Notes: generated by a model not told the origin, from the sequence alone. Numbered from the stretch's first letter, positions 1-4,909 are shown. The stretch is 5,001 bases of DNA from Bacillota bacterium (GCA_018381595.1 JAGZRP010000085.1:1-5001); one strand, 5' to 3'. A program made the numbers and translations.

Positions 1-120
1 GATCTGATAAAATATACATCATCATCCAATGTCCTCTACGATTATTGCATGTTACTCATTGCCATGGGCATATTGGATGATGATACCATAAGGGCAATAA
101 AGGCCGCTTACGCATGTTAA
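1..120 (+). CDS. C-terminal end of an unknown protein (partial)
   Basis: Frame 1 is open from the window edge to a TAA stop and gives 39 residues ending in LDDDTIRAIKAAYAC. The start lies outside the window. The gene runs in the same direction as the three genes after it, and its stop is 6 nt before the first copy of the shared palindrome, so it probably belongs to the same operon. I do not recognise the family. The tail does not look like the C-terminus of a ParA ATPase, although ParA is what one would expect upstream of parB. The last 20 or so residues have a helix-turn-helix-like pattern that loosely resembles the repeat unit of the next protein, but too weakly to claim homology. It could be a chance open frame, but the length and position make a real gene end more likely. 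Confidence 0.6.
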   Translation, partial: DLIKYTSSSNVLYDYCMLLIAMGILDDDTIRAIKAAYAC

Positions 121-126
121 TTTTAC

Positions 127-149
127 AGAAGTGACATCATGTCACCTCT
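127..149. repeat. Shared palindrome, copy 1 (candidate ParB site or operator)
   Basis: An 11+1+11 palindrome with one mismatched pair (130 with 146). The core at 129-147 is AAGTGACATCATGTCACCT. Its centre base is C at 138, whereas copies 2 and 3 have G, so it is in the inverted orientation. It lies between the end of the unknown upstream gene and the ribosome binding site of the 76-residue gene. The flanks share nothing with the other two copies, so only the palindrome is conserved. Known partition systems often have ParB-binding palindromes near parB; assigning this role here is inference. Confidence 0.85.
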
Positions 150-175
150 AATCTATATTTAAAAGGGGTAAGCAT

Positions 176-406
176 ATGGAAAAAATGAAAATGGATACAC
201 TGTATGAATTGTTAGAGACCGGCAATTTCAATGAAAATACTGATGGTGCTTTGATATGGGCTATCTTCGAATTAGAGAGTTCATATAGTACAATAGAGTC
301 TAAAAAAATTGAAAGACTCTACGAATTGTTAGAGACTAAGAATTGCAACGAAAACACCAAGAGTGCTTTGAGCTGGGCTATTCATGAATTGGAAAAGCAG
401 AAGTGA
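176..406 (+). CDS. 76-residue protein made of two near-identical repeats, function unknown
   Basis: The ATG at 176 follows an AAAAGGGG ribosome binding site (161-168) at good spacing. The protein is a tandem duplication: residues 8-34 and 47-73 match at 20 of 27 positions, with the shared pattern LYELLET-N-NEN-T--AL-WAI-ELE. Each unit looks like two short helices joined by an Asn/Glu-rich turn, so the protein may form a small helical bundle. There is no signal peptide or membrane segment. The TGA stop (404-406) lies inside the second palindrome, and the fic gene follows closely. An exact class I Fic antitoxin motif ([ST]xxxE[GN]) is absent, so it should not be called a Fic antitoxin. It could be a small DNA-binding or partner protein of the operon. 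I do not recognise a family; that it is a gene is fairly sure, its function is not known. Confidence 0.8.
   Translation: MEKMKMDTLYELLETGNFNENTDGALIWAIFELESSYSTIESKKIERLYELLETKNCNENTKSALSWAIHELEKQK
197..394 (+). repeat. Internal 81-bp tandem duplication within the 76-residue gene
   Basis: Segments 197-277 and 314-394 are homologous with an offset of 117 bp. Stretches such as GAATTGTTAGAGAC and GGTGCTTTG/AGTGCTTTG are kept almost unchanged. Many of the differences are at third codon positions (for example AAT/AAC and GAA/GAG choices), which suggests an older duplication kept under protein-level selection. Residues that differ are T/R, G/K, F/C, D/K, G/S, I/S and F/H. Confidence 0.85.
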
Positions 407-421
407 CATGATGTCACTTCT
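399..421. repeat. Shared palindrome, copy 2 (candidate ParB site or operator)
   Basis: A perfect 11+1+11 palindrome centred on G410, with core AAGTGACATGATGTCACTT at 401-419. It overlaps the last codons and the TGA stop of the 76-residue gene and lies upstream of the fic ribosome binding site. As RNA it could form a 9-bp stem with a 5-nt loop, but no U-tract follows, so a terminator role is unlikely. The core is identical to copy 3. Confidence 0.9.
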
Positions 422-449
422 TTGGTAAAAATTATTTTCATGATTAAAA

Positions 450-456
450 AAGGAGG
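450..456 (+). promoter_or_regulatory. Ribosome binding site that decides the fic start
   Basis: AAGGAGG is a near-perfect anti-16S match. It lies 10 nt before GTG 467. The in-frame alternatives upstream, TTG 422 and ATG 440, have no comparable site, so translation most likely starts at the GTG. Confidence 0.8.
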
Positions 457-466
457 CTATTTTGTA

Positions 467-1249
467 GTGACCTATGTTGACATAATAAAAAAATGGAAAG
501 AGAAGAACATAGATAGTATTGAGAAATTGGATCAGCAGCTCAGTAACTTTCGTATCATTTTTGCTTATAACTCTGGAACGATAGAAAATCCACAGATAAC
601 ATATCATGATACTAGAGAAGTCTTCGAAAATGGAAAGGTAATCAATTTTTCTGGTGATACTCGAACCATATTTGAAATTGAAAATCAAAAAAAATGTTAT
701 AATTTTCTTGCATCAAAAATTATAACTAAAGATCCTATTACCCCTGAGTTTATAAAGGAAATTCATTATCAACTTATGCAAGGGGCCTATGACGAACGCC
801 GTTGGGAAAGAGGTGAACGTCCCGGACTTTATAAAATACATGATTATGTAATTGGACAATCAGATCAGGGGGCGCTACCAGAAGAAGTTCCATCTGAAAT
901 TGAGGAATTATGTGACGAAATTTTAAACATTCCTGATAAGGGCGAAAACATTTTAAAAACAGCTGCTTATATCCATTGTAAATTTGAAAATATCCATGCA
1001 TTTGCCGATGGGAATGGAAGAGTAGGACGAACCCTCATGAATTATTACTTGATGATCAATAACTATCCACCTTTAGTAGTATATTCAGAAACAAAAGATC
1101 AGTATTATAAAGCCTTAGACCATTATGACAATACCGGTGATATCACCCCATTTCTTAACTACATGAAAAAGAGTTTGGAGAAAACATGGGTTTTAGGCCA
1201 ACGTCAATCTCCCAAAAACACTCTGCAAGATTTGCATTTGGAACAGTGA
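467..1249 (+). CDS. fic: Fic-domain protein (AMP-transferase family) with N-terminal inhibitory motif
   Basis: Read from GTG 467 the protein has 260 residues. The Fic active-site motif is complete at residues 177-188, HAFADGNGRVGR: the catalytic His, the Asp that binds metal, the Gly-Asn-Gly anion hole and the second Arg. The flap region is present around GLYKIHDYVIG. Near the N-terminus, residues 36-41 read SGTIEN, which matches the [S/T]xxxE[G/N] inhibitory motif; its Glu is known to block ATP binding in class II Fic proteins. The family typically transfers AMP from ATP to a protein hydroxyl, and some members also remove it. The predicted protein is cytoplasmic. It sits between the repeat protein and parB, with palindromes on both sides, so it is probably co-transcribed with them. 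The target is unknown. A role in plasmid maintenance or host modification is inference. All key residues are intact, so it should be active once inhibition is relieved. Confidence 0.93.
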   Translation: MTYVDIIKKWKEKNIDSIEKLDQQLSNFRIIFAYNSGTIENPQITYHDTREVFENGKVINFSGDTRTIFEIENQKKCYNFLASKIITKDPITPEFIKEIHYQLMQGAYDERRWERGERPGLYKIHDYVIGQSDQGALPEEVPSEIEELCDEILNIPDKGENILKTAAYIHCKFENIHAFADGNGRVGRTLMNYYLMINNYPPLVVYSETKDQYYKALDHYDNTGDITPFLNYMKKSLEKTWVLGQRQSPKNTLQDLHLEQ

Positions 1250-1256
1250 AATAAGT

Positions 1257-1279
1257 AGAAGTGACATGATGTCACTTTA
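1257..1279. repeat. Shared palindrome, copy 3 (candidate ParB site or operator)
   Basis: The core AAGTGACATGATGTCACTT (1259-1277) is identical to copy 2; the arms match at 9 of 11 positions because the last two bases differ. The centre is G1268. It starts 7 nt after the fic stop and ends at the ribosome binding site of parB, so bound protein or an RNA hairpin here could affect parB expression. Its position right before parB supports autoregulation or a parS-like role. Confidence 0.88.
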
Positions 1280-1293
1280 GGAAAGGAATTTAT

Positions 1294-2523
1294 ATGAGTA
1301 CTAAACCCCGAATGAATTTAAATATGCTTGGAAATGATTTAAAAGATTCAGCGAAACAGTCTCTTCAAGGTCTCGGAAGCCTTAACCTTTCACAGGAAGG
1401 AAATAGAACTTCTGTACCGGATACTGCACCCAGAACCTTTAAAAGAATATCTTATCAGAAAATCAAGAGCAGCGAACTCAATGATTATCCCATAGATAAC
1501 ATTGAAGAGATGGAGCAGCTCCTTTTACAATATGGTCTGCTGAATCCCCTGAACGTCAATTACATAGAAGATAATGATATCTACGAATTGGAAAGTGGCG
1601 ATAGAAGACTGCATGCTTTACAGAACTTGTTCCAACGCTATGAAAACATTGATGGTGTTGAAGACACAGTGGAATACAAATTATATTGCAAAAATATCCA
1701 TCCTCTTTATGTAAACGGTATTGATTGTATGGTTGAAAAGGGCGATACTGACAGAGATAGTGTAAGAGCACGTATCATCGTACATAACGAATCCGTCCGT
1801 CCTTTTGATGCCCTGCGCACCGCCGAAAAGATTAATGAACTTGCCGAAATTTATACTCGACAAAATAAAAACCTACCGAAAGAACAACGTTTCAACGTCA
1901 ATCAACGAATTGCTGATGATCTGAAAGGTAAATATACGGTCCGTCAAATCATCCGGTATAAAAATTTTGACAGCTTAATTGATGAACTAAAAGAGGTAGT
2001 TATAAACCATGGTATGTCCATATCAGAGATAAGTACTTACCATACATTAACAGTGGATGAACAAGCATTACTCGCTCATTATATAAAACAATATCATATT
2101 CCTGGAGAGAAATTAACTTTACCTTCTATAGAAGAAATACGAGATATGGTTGATTGGACTACTGAGTCTAATAATAGTAGTGAAAAATCATCTTCAGATA
2201 TTCAACCCGACAACGATAATGCTGGTTCCATAAAAGAAGAGACAACTTCTGATTTTTCTGCTGAAAATGAAGATTTTGAAGAGTTGAAAAAGAAAGCTGC
2301 AAAAAAATTGAAAGAAAACAAGGATAACGAGAATGATAAAATTCAGAGTACAGCTTTGGCCATCCAAAAGAAAACGAAACAGCTTGAAAGAGATTTTTAC
2401 AACTATTTAACAGACTCTGAGCAAATAGAACTCGACCTGAGTACTTTCATCAAAGAGTTGGAAACGTCAATAGAAACTTTGTCCAATCTAAAAGAATCTG
2501 TAACAAAATACGAGAGGAGATGA
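1294..2523 (+). CDS. parB: ParB-family DNA-binding / partition protein
   Basis: The ATG at 1294 follows AGGAAAGGAA at good spacing and gives 409 residues. The N-terminal ParB/sulfiredoxin-like domain spans about residues 48-175. It contains SGDRRLHAL (101-109), the equivalent of the GERR box that binds CTP in ParB proteins (Glu is replaced by Asp), and HNESVRPFDALRTAEKI (164-180), matching the box that precedes the DNA-binding part. A helix-turn-helix follows at about 203-225 (QRIADDLKGKYTVRQIIRYKNF). Residues 290-330 form an acidic, Ser-rich linker, and 330-409 is charged and helical, probably a coiled-coil dimerisation tail. ParB proteins bind parS, spread along DNA as clamps and work with a ParA ATPase. 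No ParA is visible in the window. The three palindromes upstream are the obvious candidate binding sites. It could instead be a ParB-like regulator of a conjugative element. Confidence 0.88.
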   Translation: MSTKPRMNLNMLGNDLKDSAKQSLQGLGSLNLSQEGNRTSVPDTAPRTFKRISYQKIKSSELNDYPIDNIEEMEQLLLQYGLLNPLNVNYIEDNDIYELESGDRRLHALQNLFQRYENIDGVEDTVEYKLYCKNIHPLYVNGIDCMVEKGDTDRDSVRARIIVHNESVRPFDALRTAEKINELAEIYTRQNKNLPKEQRFNVNQRIADDLKGKYTVRQIIRYKNFDSLIDELKEVVINHGMSISEISTYHTLTVDEQALLAHYIKQYHIPGEKLTLPSIEEIRDMVDWTTESNNSSEKSSSDIQPDNDNAGSIKEETTSDFSAENEDFEELKKKAAKKLKENKDNENDKIQSTALAIQKKTKQLERDFYNYLTDSEQIELDLSTFIKELETSIETLSNLKESVTKYERR

Positions 2524-2532
2524 GTAGTCTGT

Positions 2533-2652
2533 ATGAGTAAAAGATCTGTAAAGGTTATTGGATCGGCGATTGGAGTTATCATTTTTATATCCGCCTTAAT
2601 CTATCAAATTATGGGCTCCATTAATGGATCCAGTCTATTAGATATTTTTTAG
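2533..2652 (+). CDS. 39-residue single-pass membrane peptide, function unknown
   Basis: An ATG 9 nt after the parB stop opens a 39-codon frame ending in TAG. The N-terminus is basic (K3, R4, K7). It is followed by a hydrophobic stretch at about residues 8-28 (VIGSAIGVIIFISALIYQIM) and a short tail SINGSSLLDIF. The charge pattern predicts the N-terminus in the cytoplasm. The ribosome binding site AGGAG (2515-2519) lies inside the end of parB with rather long spacing (13 nt), so translation may be coupled to parB. A terminator follows directly, so this is the last gene of the operon. I do not recognise it. It lacks the charged C-terminal tail of Fst-type plasmid toxins, so a toxin call is not supported. 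A real small protein is likely but not proven. Confidence 0.6.
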   Translation: MSKRSVKVIGSAIGVIIFISALIYQIMGSINGSSLLDIF

Positions 2653-2659
2653 CGATTGT

Positions 2660-2700
2660 ATAGCGAGGACTTTGAAGCATAAGAAGTCTTCGCTATTTTA
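2660..2700 (+). terminator. Intrinsic terminator of the parB operon
   Basis: TAGCGAGGACTT (2661-2672) pairs with AAGTCTTCGCTA (2684-2695): 12 bp with one G-T wobble, extended by A2660 with T2696, and an 11-nt loop. TTTTATTG follows on the plus strand. The minus-strand side has no T-run, so it mainly serves the plus-strand operon, 8 nt after the stop of the membrane peptide. Confidence 0.85.
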
Positions 2701-2728
2701 TTGAAAAATTATAATAATTCGTTATAAT
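2701..2728 (+). promoter_or_regulatory. Promoter-like sequence pointing antisense into rep
   Basis: TTGAAA (2701-2706), a 16-bp spacer and TATAAT (2723-2728) lie just after the operon terminator. A transcript would start near 2735, has no evident gene to express, and would run antisense into the 3' end of rep. The region is very AT-rich, so a chance match is quite possible. Confidence 0.3.
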
Positions 2729-2790
2729 GCAAAAAAATATACTTGATTTATGACTATTTTTATTGTATTGTTGAAAACGAGACAAAGTAA

Positions 2791-2821
2791 CTATTTTGAC
2801 CCGTTTTTTAAGGTAAAATAG
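2791..2821. repeat. Weak inverted repeat downstream of rep
   Basis: CTATTTT-g-ACC (2791-2801) pairs with GGTAAAATAG (2812-2821): 10 bp with one bulged G and a 10-nt loop. The stem is mostly A-T. It lies about 34 nt past the rep stop. It could help end rep transcription, but there is no good T-run on the minus strand, so the call is weak. Confidence 0.35.
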
Positions 2822-2854
2822 GGTAGTAGCAAAGAGACTATAATTTATTTTTTA

Positions 2855-3793
2855 TTAAATGTATATGGTCACAGAATAATAAGATTTACCTTTTTTATTT
2901 ACAATAAAATCAGTAATATACTTTTCTCCTTTCCAATATTCCAGCATAGTATCCATATATTTTCTTATTCTTTGGAGTTGATTTTTCACTTTTTGCGGTT
3001 CATTAATACCGAAAATTTTATAAATATCATCATATAGTATAATTCTGTCTGCAGTCCGATCTGACTTCATCGCCTCAATTTTTCGTAGCAAAAATCCCTG
3101 TAGAACAATAATATCATTAGTCTTTGATACAGGAGTATCCAAAAGCTTGATATCAATAGCTGATATTTGTTTTCCGGCCTTTGCATACCGGTACAATAAC
3201 GGCTCTACCAAGATTTTGTAAGCAGCAACTCTCCTTCCACCCATTTTTATAGTCATTTTTTCTGCGGATAACAATGATCCATCGTACTTTGCTTCCTCGA
3301 ACCCATAATAGGCAGCTTCTTCGGTGGCATCAATAACAAGTTTTGAGAACATACACTTATCTATAGATTCTTCAATTTCTTTGAGTTTGTCTGGATGTAT
3401 GTACTCGGAATTTGTTTTGCCGGTCATGGCTCTATATACCATGGCCGAAGTGATAAAATGATTACCGGCTTTAAAGAGAGTTACTACAGCATCATGTACT
3501 TCCTGATCGAACAGAGTAAATTCCTTTTTCGTAAGAATATCAATACCTTCGTATGAAAAAGTCACTTTTGTTCGGATTTGTTTTTTTACCCTACCGCCCT
3601 TTTCCATTTCAAGTAATTGTTCACCGGCATCCAGAAGATTCTGAGTAATAAAAGAACTAACATTATCTTTCGTCTTTACCGCTTTTTCCGGCAATTTGGG
3701 TGATATAACAAGTTCTGCAGGACCTTTCTCATTAGGTCTTTCTACCACTACCATTTCGATTTGATTTTCGTCAATCATATTTCGTCTTGCCAT
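2855..3793 (-). CDS. Probable plasmid replication initiator protein
   Basis: The start at 3793 follows AGGAG with 6-nt spacing and gives 312 residues. The N-terminal 50 residues are polar and probably flexible. Residues 89-155 (LTKKEFTLFDQEVHDAVVTLFKAGNHFITSAMVYRAM with the following IEESIDKCMFSKLVIDA, positions 139-156) look like the first winged-helix domain seen in Clostridia plasmid initiators. Residues 193-240 and 250-312 could form the second, ending in a beta-hairpin (YITDFIVNKKGKSYYSVTIYI). The family binds origin DNA and recruits host replication proteins. It is the last gene of a four-gene operon, 14 nt after the VapD-like gene, and converges on the parB operon, a layout typical of plasmid backbones. 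The call rests on pattern memory and context, not on a diagnostic catalytic motif; a DNA-binding protein of another kind remains possible. Confidence 0.65.
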   Translation of the reverse strand: MARRNMIDENQIEMVVVERPNEKGPAELVISPKLPEKAVKTKDNVSSFITQNLLDAGEQLLEMEKGGRVKKQIRTKVTFSYEGIDILTKKEFTLFDQEVHDAVVTLFKAGNHFITSAMVYRAMTGKTNSEYIHPDKLKEIEESIDKCMFSKLVIDATEEAAYYGFEEAKYDGSLLSAEKMTIKMGGRRVAAYKILVEPLLYRYAKAGKQISAIDIKLLDTPVSKTNDIIVLQGFLLRKIEAMKSDRTADRIILYDDIYKIFGINEPQKVKNQLQRIRKYMDTMLEYWKGEKYITDFIVNKKGKSYYSVTIYI

Positions 3794-3807
3794 AATTTTC
3801 TCCTATA

Positions 3808-4284
3808 CTACCGTTCCATTACATTCATTTCAAAAAAATTATGAAGTTTCATTTGATCTGGAGTCTTCTTTTTGAGTCCTGTTGATCTTTTTTTTGCAGA
3901 ATGAGGATCCTTTGAGGCATTCAATTCTTCTCTGGTTGGTACTTTCGCATTTTTACTAAATATATAATTTAGACTATGCTGTCTGCCTATATTAGCTTGC
4001 CTACAATCCCTCATACACTTATTCAACCAGGGATACCTTTTTACAAGATCCCTTACTATTTTTGTTACTTCATAAGATTCCAATGGCTTTTTAGAAACAT
4101 ATACCGTTCCTTCACACCACTCAAATCCTTCTCTTTTTAAAAATCCGCGAATATCATCATAACCATGACGCCAATTAGCTTTAGGATAATAAATTTCTAA
4201 AGTCTTTGTATCAATATCAAATGTCAACTGCTTACGATATCTATCCCTTTCTGCTATTATAGGGACCTGGCCATTATTCTCCAT
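3808..4284 (-). CDS. vapD: VapD-like protein (Cas2-fold endoribonuclease family) with basic C-terminal tail
   Basis: The start at 4284 follows GAGGAG with 10-nt spacing and gives 158 residues. Residues 19-100 follow the VapD pattern: QLTFDID (20s, with Asp residues in the place of the conserved strand-1 acid), YDDIRGFLKREGFEWCEGTVYVS (42-64; the family's aYxdIxxxLxxxGFxxxQGSvY, with Glu instead of Gln), then YPWLNKCMRDCRQANI (84-99). VapD proteins resemble Cas2 and some cleave RNA; in Haemophilus VapXD and related systems they act as toxins. Typical VapD is about 90-95 residues, so this one carries about 60 extra. The tail is basic (KKRSTGLKKK) and ends with QMKLHNFF. The start lies 28 nt inside the upstream 99-residue gene, so the two are translationally linked. 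Whether it is toxic here is inference. Confidence 0.72.
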   Translation of the reverse strand: MENNGQVPIIAERDRYRKQLTFDIDTKTLEIYYPKANWRHGYDDIRGFLKREGFEWCEGTVYVSKKPLESYEVTKIVRDLVKRYPWLNKCMRDCRQANIGRQHSLNYIFSKNAKVPTREELNASKDPHSAKKRSTGLKKKTPDQMKLHNFFEMNVMER

Positions 4285-4556
4285 ACGTTATAATTCTCCT
4301 CAGGATATTCCTCATCAACCCATTTCCAGTCACGTACACACTTCAGAAACTCTTTGTTATCCTCCAATTCCAGCATTCCTAATTGCAAACAGCCATACAA
4401 ATTCTCATCACCACCAAAAGACAAACAATGAGAAGATTCTCTAATACCCGTGATCTGCCCTTCGCGGTTATTAAATGCTTCATTTGCAATGGATACTAAT
4501 AGAGTCACCACCTTTTCAGGCAAAGATTGCTTAAAAAAAATCACACTCTTTTGCAT
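4257..4556 (-). CDS. 99-residue acidic protein, possible partner of VapD
   Basis: The ATG at 4556 is 4 nt after the stop of the XRE gene; the purine-rich GGGGGTAGGAGG directly upstream supplies the ribosome binding site, though AGGAGG touches the ATG, so the GTG at codon 5 is an alternative start. The protein begins SVIFFKQSLPEKVVTLLVSI, probably an amphipathic helix, has a central YGCLQLGMLELE segment, and ends with an acidic stretch rich in Trp (WKWVDEEYPEENYNVW). There is no signal peptide. I do not recognise a named family. Its 3' end overlaps the VapD-like start by 28 nt. In Haemophilus the antitoxin VapX is encoded just upstream of VapD, so this acidic protein sits where an antitoxin would be; that is inference from position and charge only. 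Confidence 0.8.
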   Translation of the reverse strand: MQKSVIFFKQSLPEKVVTLLVSIANEAFNNREGQITGIRESSHCLSFGGDENLYGCLQLGMLELEDNKEFLKCVRDWKWVDEEYPEENYNVWRIMARSL

Positions 4557-4560
4557 CCTC

Positions 4561-4737
4561 CTACCCCCTTTCCTTCTTCACCGAAACCAATTTTTCGACA
4601 ATTAATTTTTCGACGTACACCGGAGGAACTCTCACACCAGACTCCCAGTTTTCCAGCGTTCGAAGCGGAATCTCCAACAACACGCTCACTTCCTTTTGCG
4701 TCAAACCAGAAAGATACCTAGCTTCTTTGATTGTCAT
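4561..4737 (-). CDS. Small XRE-type helix-turn-helix regulator
   Basis: The ATG at 4737 follows GAGG (minus strand, 4749-4746) with 8-nt spacing and encodes 58 residues. It is almost nothing but a helix-turn-helix: LSGLTQKEVSVLLEIPLRTL (residues 9-28) is the two-helix core, then ENWESGVRVPP (29-39), the typical XRE ENWExGxRxPP signature, and a helix VEKLIVEKL (42-50). Such short XRE proteins are common in Clostridia mobile elements. It is the first gene of the rep operon, and the operon promoter holds a perfect palindrome, so autoregulation is the simplest reading. Its stop overlaps the ribosome binding site of the next gene, so translation is coupled. Repression rather than activation is inferred from the position of the palindrome. 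Confidence 0.9.
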   Translation of the reverse strand: MTIKEARYLSGLTQKEVSVLLEIPLRTLENWESGVRVPPVYVEKLIVEKLVSVKKERG

Positions 4738-4775
4738 AGTACCATCCTCACATTATTGAAATATGTAATGTAATC

Positions 4776-4804
4776 ATTATACCACCCATTGGGTGGTCTG
4801 TCAA
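4776..4804 (-). promoter_or_regulatory. Consensus sigma-A promoter of the rep operon
   Basis: On the minus strand TTGACA (4804-4799), a 17-bp spacer and TATAAT (4781-4776) match the consensus at all 12 positions with ideal spacing. Transcription would start near 4769, giving a leader of about 30 nt before the XRE gene. Such a strong promoter usually needs repression, which fits the palindrome in its spacer. Confidence 0.9.
4781..4797. promoter_or_regulatory. Palindromic operator inside the rep-operon promoter
   Basis: ACCACCCATTGGGTGGT is a perfect 8+1+8 palindrome that fills nearly all of the -35/-10 spacer and overlaps the first base of the -10 box. Bound protein would block RNA polymerase. 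The likely binder is the XRE protein encoded directly downstream; this is inference. It is G/C-rich in an AT-rich setting and differs in sequence from the palindromes near parB, so a different protein probably binds it. Confidence 0.75.
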
Positions 4805-4843
4805 ACCGTAACGAGCCAAAGTGCCGACTGAAACTGCAAAAGG

Positions 4844-4906
4844 ATACCCACAAATAACGCAAATATCGATAAAGAATCACCCGGGCATATCCACATAAAA
4901 CAACGC
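4844..4906. repeat. Two direct repeats with DnaA-box-like cores
   Basis: ATACCCACAAATAACGC (4844-4860) and ATATCCACATAAAACAACGC (4887-4906) are imperfect direct repeats, 43 bp apart from start to start, about four helical turns. The core ATATCCACA (4887-4895) matches the DnaA box TTATCCACA at 8 of 9 positions, and ATACCCACA (4844-4852) at 7 of 9. Two sites only, so an origin role is tentative. Confidence 0.4.
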
Positions 4907-4909
4907 TAG

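Noticed and set aside
131..159. Promoter GTGACA-N17-TATATT overlapping palindrome copy 1
   Set aside because: The spacing is ideal, but transcription would start near 166, inside the ribosome binding site of the 76-residue gene, so it would not give a usable message.
176..406. The 76-residue protein as a class I Fic antitoxin
   Set aside because: No exact [ST]xxxE[GN] motif is present (the nearest is SKKIER), and the Fic protein already carries its own inhibitory motif.
422..466. Upstream TTG 422 or ATG 440 as the fic start
   Set aside because: Neither has a ribosome binding site, and the extra residues are not part of the Fic fold; AAGGAGG precedes GTG 467.
329..688. 119-codon minus-strand open frame
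   Set aside because: It is antisense to the repeat protein and the fic gene and crosses the palindrome; it is the complement of AT-rich coding sequence.
774..1001. Minus-strand open frame inside fic
   Set aside because: It is antisense to the Fic domain and shows no recognisable motif or ribosome binding site.
127..1279. Palindromes as transcription terminators
   Set aside because: No T-run follows any copy, and stopping at each junction would cut off the downstream genes.
1556..1863. Two minus-strand open frames inside parB
   Set aside because: Both are antisense to the conserved ParB domain and have no independent support.
2653..2854. Iterons or an origin in the convergent gap
   Set aside because: The gap is very AT-rich, but I saw no repeated 15-22 bp units; only the terminator, a promoter-like match and a weak inverted repeat.
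4527..4721. 64-codon plus-strand open frame
   Set aside because: It is antisense to the clear XRE gene, is rich in Pro and Ser, and has no ribosome binding site.
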